The position numbers and the translations under genes are program-made. From Coriobacteriia bacterium (GTDB lineage: Bacteria > Actinomycetota > Coriobacteriia > Anaerosomatales > PALSA-660), in contig JANYKZ010000051.1 in assembly GCA_025361505.1 (NCBI GenBank), forward strand, positions 1-48,429: 48,429 bases of DNA. Reading direction: 5' to 3'. The stretch's first letter is position 1. Each line of letters begins with the position of its first letter. The notes beneath the pieces are model-generated. The model was not told where the DNA came from. It saw only the letters and a program-made list of their open reading frames with translations, and made no database searches. Positions 27,681 through 34,635 of this stretch are shown one piece after another.

Positions 27681-28997
27681 TCAGCCGGCGAGGCCCTGCG
27701 CGACCTCCAGCGGCGTGCTCTCGAGCAACAGCGCGCGCTCGTGGGCGGGCAAAGCCGCCCGGGCCTCGTCGCGCAAGCGGTTCGACCCCGTCAGCATCTC
27801 GCGCATCATGACGACGAGCAGATAGCGCCCGGTGCGCGTCAGCGTGAGGCACTCGTCGTCGTCGCGATCGAAGCCGCCCACGGCGCGCATGAACTGGATC
27901 TCGCCCCACAGACCGCGTTCGACGCTGGTGCCGAAGTCGGCGATGAACCGCCGCTTGTCGAGTCGCAGGCCGAACAGGTCGGTCACGAACCGGTAGCGCA
28001 TCATGTCCCGCTGTGAGTACTGCTTCCCACGCTGCGTCACCGACAGACGTCCCGCGTGCACCCGCTCCGCGTAGTCGTTGAGCGAGAACGTGTTCGTGTA
28101 GAGCCGCCCGTCGAGGAAGGACTGGGCCCCCGAGCCGATGCCCAGGTACTCGGGGTAGTCGACGATGTACTCGTCGATCATCCCGCCCTTCTCCTTGGAG
28201 TAGGTCCAGGCGCTCGAGTGCTCGAACGGTCCGGTGAGCTCCTCGTCGATGAGGTCGTAGAAGCGCTTCTCGCGGGTCATGTCCACGCGGCCGATCTGCT
28301 GCGACAGCGCGCGCGCCTGCCCCGGCGAGGCCATGAGCGGATAGAACGTGATCTGGTTGCAGCCCGTCTCCTTCAGCAACTGCGCATCGCGGCGCAGCAT
28401 CGCCTCGGTCTGGGACGGGAAGTTGAAGATCATGTCGACGTTCAGCGAGTGGAAGAGGTCGCGGCTGTTCGAGATGATCTCGAACAGCTCCTTGCCCGAC
28501 CCGTACTTCTCGTGACGGTCCATCTGACGGAGCAGCCCGTTGTCGAAGCTCTGGACGCCGACCGACATGCGGTCGACGCGCCCTTCGAGCTGCGCGGCGA
28601 GCTCGGGTCCGATCTGGTTCGGGCTCGTCTCTGCCGAGACCTCGCGGATGTGGAACAGCTCGCGAGCCAGGTCGATCGTCTTGCACAGCTCGTCGACGAG
28701 GATCGTGGGCGTGCCTCCGCCGACGTACAGCGAGCCGAAGTGGTACCCCAGGCCCGCCGCGATGCGCATCTCCTCGCGCAGGTCGGAGAAGTACCGCACG
28801 GCGATGTCCTCGTTGAAGAGGAACCGGTTGAACGAGCAGTAGGTGCACAGCCGCTCGCAGAAGGGCACGTGCGCGTAGAGCAGATAGCTCTTGCCCGCGA
28901 CGGGGGCCGGCATCTGCGCGCCGTCCACGGGCTCGTGCGCGGTGTACCAGCGGCTGAGCGGGCGCATGACAGCGGTGAGTGCGCGTTCGGCGAGCAT
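27681..28997 (-). CDS. Radical SAM protein of the HemN / coproporphyrinogen oxidase family
   Basis: I chose the ATG at 28997 (438 residues) because GGGGG lies six bases upstream; the ATG at 29003 directly abuts it. LYAHVPFCERLCTYCSFNRF near residue 43 gives CxxxCxxC, the 4Fe-4S site of radical SAM enzymes, in the HemN-type context. YVGGGTPTILVDEL and SVGVQSFDNGLLRQMDRHE are the following HemN/HemW blocks, and a winged-helix-like C-terminal part is present. Members include oxygen-independent coproporphyrinogen oxidase HemN, the heme chaperone HemW and heme-degrading HutW/ChuW; I cannot decide between them. Its place beside the hydrogenase, whose cytochrome b needs heme, and opposite a hemE/hemH/hemY cluster favours a heme role. 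Confidence 0.8.
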   Translation of the reverse strand: MLAERALTAVMRPLSRWYTAHEPVDGAQMPAPVAGKSYLLYAHVPFCERLCTYCSFNRFLFNEDIAVRYFSDLREEMRIAAGLGYHFGSLYVGGGTPTILVDELCKTIDLARELFHIREVSAETSPNQIGPELAAQLEGRVDRMSVGVQSFDNGLLRQMDRHEKYGSGKELFEIISNSRDLFHSLNVDMIFNFPSQTEAMLRRDAQLLKETGCNQITFYPLMASPGQARALSQQIGRVDMTREKRFYDLIDEELTGPFEHSSAWTYSKEKGGMIDEYIVDYPEYLGIGSGAQSFLDGRLYTNTFSLNDYAERVHAGRLSVTQRGKQYSQRDMMRYRFVTDLFGLRLDKRRFIADFGTSVERGLWGEIQFMRAVGGFDRDDDECLTLTRTGRYLLVVMMREMLTGSNRLRDEARAALPAHERALLLESTPLEVAQGLAG

Positions 28998-29136
28998 GAT
29001 CATCCCCCAGGGTGCGTTCCGTAGTCTGCCGACGGGACGGTGCGAACTCCGCTCACGTTCCGGCGCGCAGGTCAGTTCCGCTCTGACTCCCGTATTCGAC
29101 GCGGACGGCCTGAATCCTGCCGCCGCGGGGAGAGGG

Positions 29137-29169
29137 AAGGGCCCGGGAGCTCGATGCTCCCGGGCCCTT
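29137..29169 (-). terminator. Terminator of the hydrogenase structural operon
   Basis: AAGGGCCCGGGAGC and GCTCCCGGGCCCTT form a perfect 14-bp stem with a TCGAT loop. On the minus strand it is followed by CCCTCTCC. It lies 41 bases after the cytochrome b stop, so the radical SAM gene probably has its own promoter in the next 140 bases. Confidence 0.8.
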
Positions 29170-29210
29170 CGTCACCGCATGCCGCAACGGGCGCGACGCG
29201 CGACCGAGTA

Positions 29211-29864
29211 CTAGTGCTCGTCTCCCGGCGTCTCTCTCCACAGGAAGATGAGGCCCCACAGCGGCTTGAAGCCGTCGATGGCCGCGAGGTACGCGTGGAC
29301 CATCGTGAACAGGATGACGACCCACATACCGAAGTAGTGAGCGATCCTGATGCCCATGGCGCCTCCGAAGAAGCTGACGCCTGCGGCGAAGAACGGCCAG
29401 ATCGCCCAGGAGTGCGCCGGCGTGTAGAGCGCGAAGCCGGTGTACGCCATGAAGAGGGTGATGATCGGCGTGGCCAGATACGCGATCTTCTGGAGCGCAC
29501 CGTACTTGGCCGAGATCACTCGCGTGTTGCGGAAGAACGTGTAGTACTTCACGGTCTCCATGAACTGGTACTTGTTCTCCTTCTGCGGGAGCCAGTTCTT
29601 CAGGTCGATATCCGTCTCACGCGTTCCAAGCTGGTTCGCCGTCTTGACCCAGAAGGCCAGGATGATGCGGCATGCCAGGTTGATGATGATGACGAACATC
29701 AGCAGGAAGTGGATGGCCCGGGCGCCGTACATGAACCCGGCGAAGAACGGGTAGTGGATGTAGAAGCCCGTGAAGGCGAGGCCGATCATGCACACGAGGT
29801 TGATCCAGTGGGTGACCACGAAGATCAACGGGTGTGCCTCACGGTAATGCCCTTCGTGCGACAT
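29211..29864 (-). CDS. hyaC: Hydrogenase b-type cytochrome subunit
   Basis: A 217-residue diheme cytochrome b of the HyaC/HupC type that anchors the hydrogenase dimer and passes electrons from H2 to menaquinone. Four hydrophobic helices are visible, with His residues in or near them for heme: HWINLVCMIGLAFTGFYIHYP, ARAIHFLLMFVIIINLACR and RIAHYFGMWVVILFTMVHAYLAAIDG. I favour the ATG at 29864, six bases after TAGGTG. The ATG at 29870 overlaps the true large-subunit stop (TGATG) and is a good alternative. The apparent 75-base gap to the large subunit in the ORF track vanishes once the selenocysteine readthrough is accepted. Confidence 0.9.
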   Translation of the reverse strand: MSHEGHYREAHPLIFVVTHWINLVCMIGLAFTGFYIHYPFFAGFMYGARAIHFLLMFVIIINLACRIILAFWVKTANQLGTRETDIDLKNWLPQKENKYQFMETVKYYTFFRNTRVISAKYGALQKIAYLATPIITLFMAYTGFALYTPAHSWAIWPFFAAGVSFFGGAMGIRIAHYFGMWVVILFTMVHAYLAAIDGFKPLWGLIFLWRETPGDEH

Positions 29865-29869
29865 CTGCA

Positions 29870-31516
29870 TCACCTACCAGTGGGCTTGGACATCACAAAC
29901 GACTGCTTGCCGGTCTTGGGTTCAATCACGTGAACCCCGCATCCGAGTCAAGGATCGAAGCTGTGCACGATGCGCAGCGCTTCGAGCGGCTTGGTCGGAT
30001 CGGCGATCGGCGTGCCTACGAGCGCCTCTTCCATCGGGCCGCGGACATTGTTCTTGTCGCGAGGCGAGCAGTCCCACGTGGACGGCGTGACGACCTGGTA
30101 GCTGGAGATCTTGCCACCCTTGACGCCGACCCAGTGGCCGAGCGCGCCGCGGGGAGCCTCCCAGAGGCCCGCGCCTTCGCCCTCGCCACTCTTGTCCACG
30201 AAGTACGTGGAGTCCCCACCCTTGACCGCGTCGATGAGCTCGGTGATCCAAGCGCCCATCTTCTTGGCGACGAAGGCGGCCTCGAGGTTACGGGCGCCGA
30301 CGCGGCCGAGGAGCGACTGGAGTGCGGTGACAGGGAGCGGGCCCGCGGCGCCGGCAGCCTTGCCCAGCGCGGCGAGCGTGAAGTCGACGAGACCCTTGAC
30401 GTCCGGATCGCCGGCGACGTACGCGACCAGCATGCGGGACAGGGGGCCGACCTCGACGGGCTTGTCGTCGTAACGCGGTGCCTTGACCCAGGAGTACTTG
30501 GCATCGGTGCTGTAGGCATCGAACTTGGCTTTCGTCTCACCCACGGAGGGGTTGAGGCCGTCGCCAGACTCGTACCACGAGTGGTCGATGTACTCCTTGA
30601 TCTTGGCGGGATCCGGCTGCGTGAGGGTGAGTCCACCCATGAGCATGCCGCGAGGCATGGCGCGCTTGGTCGGGTCCATGCTCTTGTCGTCGTAGACGCC
30701 CCACGCGAGGTAGTTTCCGACGCCCTTGCCGTAGCCGGCGAGGGGGAGATACTGGGCGGCGATCGCGATCGTGTCCGGGATCATCGCTCCGTTGATCCAG
30801 TTGCTGACCTTCTGCCACCTGAAGTAGATGTCGTCCAGCTTCTGCTCGGTCGGGATCCAGACCGTTCCGCCGGGCAGCGAGGTCATGAAGTGCGGGAACT
30901 TCCCGCCCATGACCGCGATGATCGCGGCGGCCTCGGACTGCATCTCCAGGGCCTCGAGGTAGTGGGCGACGGCGATGAGGTTCAGCTCGGGCGACAGCTT
31001 CATCGCGGGGTGACCCCAGTAGCCGTTGGTGAAGATGGAGAGCTGGCCGCCTTCGACGAAGCCCTTGAGGCGCTTCTGGATGGCGCCGAAGTCCGCCGTC
31101 GACGTGCCTGCGGCCTCAGCGAGGGCGTAGGTGTCGGCGATGTTCGCGGACAGAGCGGAGACGACGTCGACGTAGTCGAGGGCCGTCAGCGTGTAGAACC
31201 ACAGGATGTGGCTGTGCAGAGCCTCTGCGCCCTCGATGATGTTGCGGATGATGCGCGCGTTGTTCGGGATCTTGATCCCCATCGCGGCCTCAGAGCCCAT
31301 CGTCGAAGCATGGCCGTGAGAGATCGGGCACACGCCGCAGATGCGCTGCGCAACGTAGAAGGCGTCCGCGGGAGCGCGGCCGAGCAGGACCGTCTCCATG
31401 CCGCGGTACAGACCGCCGGAGACCCAAGCGTCCTTGATCACGCCGTTGTCGACTTCGACTTCGACGCGAAGATGTCCCTCGATCCTGGTGACGGGATCGA
31501 TCGTTACTCGTGCCAT
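29870..31516 (-). CDS. hyaB: [NiFeSe]-hydrogenase large subunit with UGA-encoded selenocysteine
   Basis: The catalytic subunit of a membrane-bound uptake hydrogenase. The track stops it at TGA 29948-29950 (522 residues, ending HSFDP). Reading on gives U-LGCGVHVIEPKTG and a stop at 29870-29872, for 548 residues. The restored motif DPULGCGVH is exactly DP[C/U]xxCxxH, which with RICGVCPISH at residues 58-67 supplies all four nickel ligands. Without readthrough two of the four would be lost, which is lethal to function. Selenocysteine at this first position is the known arrangement in [NiFeSe] hydrogenases. Cleavage after His529 would release a 19-residue tail, as the maturation protease requires. 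A hairpin suited to be a SECIS element follows the TGA. The ATG overlaps the small-subunit stop (TAATG). Confidence 0.9.
29918..29950 (-). promoter_or_regulatory. UGA selenocysteine codon plus bacterial SECIS-like hairpin
   Basis: On the minus strand, TGA (29950-29948) is followed by 10 bases, then GGGTTCA CGTGAT TGAACCC, a perfect 7-bp stem with a six-base loop that contains GT. Bacterial SECIS elements are short stem-loops inside the coding sequence directly after the UGA, with a small loop containing GU bound by SelB. Position, size and loop fit. The hairpin lies in codons for GVHVIEP that are also under protein constraint. Confidence 0.75.
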
Positions 31517-32703
31517 TACTTATCGCCACCCTTCGAGGCCATCTTGGCATCGTGGACCTTCTGGGTCTCGGTCGGAACGCCCTTGACGCGGCCCTTGGCC
31601 GCAGAGCCGAGGCCGTGGGCCACGAGGCCGACAGCTGCGACGCCACCGACGACCGCGCCGATGGTCGACGGCTGGACGCCGCCGATGCCGGGCAGGCGGA
31701 CGTCAGCGTGACGGGTCAGGAACGGCGCGCTCGCGTCGAACCAGTTGCCCGGACCGCCGGTGATCGGGTTGGCGTTCCCGCAACCGATGCAGGGGGAGCC
31801 GGCCTCGACGCACCATGAAGAGCGGTGGTTCCAACGCACGAGCGGGCAGTTCGTCTGCGTCGTGGGGCCCTTGCAGCCCATCTGATACAGGCACCAGCCG
31901 GCGGCTTCGTCAGCGGCCTGGGTCGGGCTGCCGAAGACGACGAACTCGCCGTTCTCGAAGTGGCCGCGACGGGGGCAGTTGTCGTGGATCGTCGAGCCGA
32001 AGATCAGCTTGGGGCGACCCATGTCGTCGAGCTTCTTGAGAATGGAACCGTCGGCCAGCTCACCCATGAGCAGGACGTCGACGAGCATCGCGACGACCCA
32101 TTCCGGGTTGACAGGGCAGGTCGGCAGGTTGATGACGGGCACGTTGATGCCGCTGTCCTTCAGGAACTTCGAGACGCCGGTGGCGTTCGCGATGTTCGGG
32201 GCTCCGGCGACCCATCCGCCGTCGACCGCGCATGAACCCACGGCGATGACGGCTGCGGCCTTCGCGGCCACGGTCTTCAGCTCTTCGATACCGGGCTTGC
32301 CGCCGATGCGGAGAACGTTGCCGTTCTCGCCGAGCATGACGGAACCCTCGACGATGAGGACGTAACCGCCCGCGGCGACGGTCGCCGCGACGTTGTCTTC
32401 GGCCTGCGTGCCAGCGGCGGCCATGACGGTCTCCCAGTAGTTCACGGAGAGAAGGTCGAGGACCACGGTCGGTACGTCAGGATTGTCGACCTGTGCCATG
32501 GACTCGGTGCAACCCGTGCACAGACCATGAGCCATCCACAGAGCCGGCTGGAGCTTGCCTACGGCAGCGGCGATCTGCGGAGCGTACATCTCTGACATCC
32601 CCAGGAGCGCTGCCACGGATCCGCAGTACTTCAGGAAGTCACGACGCGAAACGCCCCGCGCTGCGAGGAGTTCGGTGAACTCTGCTCGCGCTTCTTGCGC
32701 CAT
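31516..32703 (-). CDS. hyaA: [NiFe]-hydrogenase small subunit, Tat-exported and membrane-anchored
   Basis: A 395-residue iron-sulfur subunit that relays electrons from the active site. The ATG at 32703 lies eight bases after AAGGAGG, which outweighs the GTG at 32712. A twin-arginine signal SRRDFLKYCGSVAALLG (residues 19 to 35) sends the folded dimer across the membrane. Cluster ligands are visible: LCTGCTES near residue 61 and VGSCAVDGGW for the proximal cluster, and CPRRGHFENGEF, CLYQMGCKGP, NCPLVRWN and CVEAGSPCIGCGNANP for the medial and distal clusters. A C-terminal helix (STIGAVVGGVAAVGLVAHGLG) anchors it next to the cytochrome b. The order small, large, cytochrome b is the classic group 1 operon. 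Confidence 0.93.
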   Translation of the reverse strand: MAQEARAEFTELLAARGVSRRDFLKYCGSVAALLGMSEMYAPQIAAAVGKLQPALWMAHGLCTGCTESMAQVDNPDVPTVVLDLLSVNYWETVMAAAGTQAEDNVAATVAAGGYVLIVEGSVMLGENGNVLRIGGKPGIEELKTVAAKAAAVIAVGSCAVDGGWVAGAPNIANATGVSKFLKDSGINVPVINLPTCPVNPEWVVAMLVDVLLMGELADGSILKKLDDMGRPKLIFGSTIHDNCPRRGHFENGEFVVFGSPTQAADEAAGWCLYQMGCKGPTTQTNCPLVRWNHRSSWCVEAGSPCIGCGNANPITGGPGNWFDASAPFLTRHADVRLPGIGGVQPSTIGAVVGGVAAVGLVAHGLGSAAKGRVKGVPTETQKVHDAKMASKGGDK

Positions 32704-32732
32704 CCCATACACCTCCTTGCGTTGACGACACG

Positions 32733-32760
32733 AACCAAGATTCGGACAGATTCGTTGGTT
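32733..32760. promoter_or_regulatory. Palindromic repeat in the hydrogenase leader
   Basis: AACCAA and TTGGTT flank two direct copies of GATTCG separated by GACA. The element sits 15 bases upstream of the hyaA ribosome binding site. It could be an operator or a leader hairpin. No known box (FNR, NtrC) is matched by eye. Confidence 0.35.
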
Positions 32761-33296
32761 TGGGCGACGCAGGCTCTTCGGAGCACCGCGAGGCCTGAAA
32801 CCGGTTCGAGCCCCTCCTTCCCGTTCTTTGGAAACCGGCCTTCACAGAGTGCGCATCACGACACAGGAACGCCGCCCCGGCCGTTCCCCGGTGGGGACGG
32901 CAGGACGGCGACGTGACGTGGTTCGCACAAAACGATCGGACGAGGCCAGGCACCGGCGGGCAGACCTGCCCGAGCGCCCGGTCAAGCAGTGAGCAGAGCG
33001 GGTGGCATGGCCGACGAAAGGCGAGCGCTCGCGCGCTGCCGGACGCCCACTCGACCGACGTGGTTGAAGATCATGACCTGCCCCCTCACGACACCGTTGT
33101 CGCGACCTGCCCATGCAGATAGAAGTCTGCGGCTTCGAGGCCGTGGGCACAATACCCAGTCGTGCTTGTCCGGTGGTTTTGCCCCATTGTCCGCATGCGC
33201 GAACGCGCACTGGCGAACCATGGTCACGTTTGTCGTATGATGCAGGGCATGCGCCGCAGGGGGAGCGCCGGCAGGGGAGCAGCACGGAGGTGTTGG
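32761..33296. other. Long divergent intergenic region between hydrogenase and DUF2249 gene
   Basis: About 530 bases with no convincing gene: ORFs here are short or antisense shadows and carry no recognisable motif. It must hold the promoters of the hydrogenase operon (minus) and of the DUF2249 gene (plus). Seen in it are a direct repeat GAAACCGG at 32797 and 32831 (34-base period) and, near the plus-strand gene, TGTCGTATGAT, a possible extended -10 box at 33231-33241. Confidence 0.5.
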
Positions 33297-33563
33297 GTGT
33301 CCGTTCAGGGACCGCGGCTGGTGATGGATGTGAGGGCGCTGACGCCCGCGCTTCGACGCCCGCTGATCATGGCCACGGTCGACCAGCTGCTCTCGCTGGG
33401 GGCGACCGAGACGGTGGTCGTCATCACGGACTCCGAGCCAGCCGGCCTCGGCTATCAGATGGAGCTTCGCCGCGAGACGCGCGGCCGGGTCTCCTACTCC
33501 TACGACCAGCGCCTCGATGGCGCGTGGGTCGCACTCATCACGCTGCTCGCCGAGAAGAGCTAG
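33297..33563 (+). CDS. DUF2249-domain protein
   Basis: I chose the GTG at 33297, six bases after GGAGG; the track start at 33162 has no support. The product of 88 residues begins MSVQGPRLVMDVRALTPALRRPLIMATVDQL and contains VVITDSEPAGLGYQMELRRETRG, the DUF2249 pattern (LDVRxLxPxxRHPxIF ... HDPxPLxxQ), a TusA/SirA-like fold found near nitrogen-oxide and oxygen respiration genes. The usual His in the HDP segment is Thr here (ITDSEP). Its function is not known. The stop shares a CTAG with the stop of the convergent HAD gene. Confidence 0.75.
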   Translation: MSVQGPRLVMDVRALTPALRRPLIMATVDQLLSLGATETVVVITDSEPAGLGYQMELRRETRGRVSYSYDQRLDGAWVALITLLAEKS

Positions 33564-34252
33564 CGGCCCTCTCGCCTGAGCAGCGCCGAGAGGTCCGCCA
33601 TCGTCCCGCGATGGTCGGCGGGCGCGCCGGCGTCGTCGCCCACGTAGAACGTCCGCATCCCCACGGCCGAAGCCGGCATGTCCATGCCCCGGTCGTCTCC
33701 CACCATCAGGCACTCACCCGGTTCGCAGCGGATCATCGCCGCTGTCTGCTGGAAGTACGCGGCGTACGGCTTACAGGCGAACATCGTCTCGTAGGTGGTC
33801 ACCGCGTCGAAGGCGACATCCGCGAGCCCCGCCCACGCCAGCCGATGCCTGATCGCTGCGAGGGGGAAGATCGGCTGCGTCGCTACCGCGACCCTGAGAC
33901 CGAGCGCCTGGGCCTGCGCGATCGCCTCGCGCGCCCCCGGAACGGGCCCGTACCCATCGCCCAGAGTGGGGAACACGTCGCGGTAGAACTCCTCGAAGAC
34001 TCCCCAGTCAGCGTCCATGTCGATGCCGGTGCGCTCGAGGATGTCGCGGTCGAAGACCTGCTTGTTCGTCGCGCCCGGGTGCGGGCGCTGCATGGCCGAG
34101 GTCGATGCCAGGACCGCCGGCATCAGGTCGACGCCCGGGAAGTGGGGGGCCGCGGCCGCCCCCAAGGCGGAGAAGTAGCGACGCAGGAACGCATCCAGGT
34201 CGAGGTCGAGCAGGGTCCCGTCGAGATCGAAGAGTATGCCGCGCAGTCGCAC
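33560..34252 (-). CDS. HAD-family hydrolase
   Basis: A 230-residue phosphatase-like protein of the haloacid dehalogenase superfamily. Motif I is FDLDGTLL at residues 8 to 15 with the two catalytic Asp. Motif II Thr lies in VAVATQPIFPL near residue 122, the motif III Lys in FACKPYAAYFQQ near residue 160, and motif IV in CLMVGDDRGMDMPASAVGM near residue 184. An alpha-helical cap follows motif I, so it is a C1-type phosphoglycolate-phosphatase-like member. GTG start at 34252 with GGAGG upstream. Substrate cannot be told. Confidence 0.88.
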   Translation of the reverse strand: MRLRGILFDLDGTLLDLDLDAFLRRYFSALGAAAAPHFPGVDLMPAVLASTSAMQRPHPGATNKQVFDRDILERTGIDMDADWGVFEEFYRDVFPTLGDGYGPVPGAREAIAQAQALGLRVAVATQPIFPLAAIRHRLAWAGLADVAFDAVTTYETMFACKPYAAYFQQTAAMIRCEPGECLMVGDDRGMDMPASAVGMRTFYVGDDAGAPADHRGTMADLSALLRREGR

Positions 34253-34407
34253 GATGGGACCTCCGGTTCGGATGGGGTGGCGAGAATCGTAGCACCCGGC
34301 ATCGGGATACGGGTGCGCGCCGCGACGTCTCGGGTAGATTAGAGACGTGCGGTTCGGCGCCCTGCACGGGCCGCCGGCGTCGCCCCAACGAGAGAGGACG
34401 GACGGAC

Positions 34408-34635
34408 ATGAAGGACTTCACCACGGAGGAGCTGGCCACGTTCGACGGCCATGACGGGCGTGCCGTCTACGTCGCCTACGAAGGGTCGGTCTACGACCTG
34501 AGCGACTCGCCGATGTGGACCGGCGGAGACCACGAGGGCATGCACGCCGCGGGGCACGACCTCACCGCGGAGCAGGACGACGCGCCGCACGACGTGCACG
34601 TGACGGACTTCCCGCAGGTCGGCCGACTGGTCTAG
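34408..34635 (+). CDS. Small cytochrome b5-like heme-binding protein
   Basis: A 75-residue protein starting at the ATG at 34408; the longer track ORF is unsupported. FTTEELATFDGHDGRAVYVAYEGSVYDLSDSPMW, then GGDHEGMHAAGHDLTAEQDDAPH, match the short bacterial cytochrome b5-like family in which the HPGG site is replaced by a GxHxGxH-type segment; the His in DHEGMH and in APHD are the likely heme ligands. No signal peptide, so it is cytoplasmic. It ends tail to tail with rlmD, sharing a CTAG. It may pass electrons at the heme-rich redox hub of this region, but no partner is shown. Confidence 0.8.
   Translation: MKDFTTEELATFDGHDGRAVYVAYEGSVYDLSDSPMWTGGDHEGMHAAGHDLTAEQDDAPHDVHVTDFPQVGRLV

Noticed and set aside
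29948-29950. TGA read as a genuine stop or a disabling mutation in the hydrogenase large subunit
   Set aside because: The codon falls exactly on the catalytic Cys/Sec position, the frame after it keeps CxxH and a normal tail, and a SECIS-like hairpin follows. A random nonsense mutation would not produce this set.
32982-33713. 243-residue minus-strand ORF and small ORFs in the hydrogenase upstream gap
   Set aside because: No motifs, poor starts, and the main one is antisense to the DUF2249 gene.
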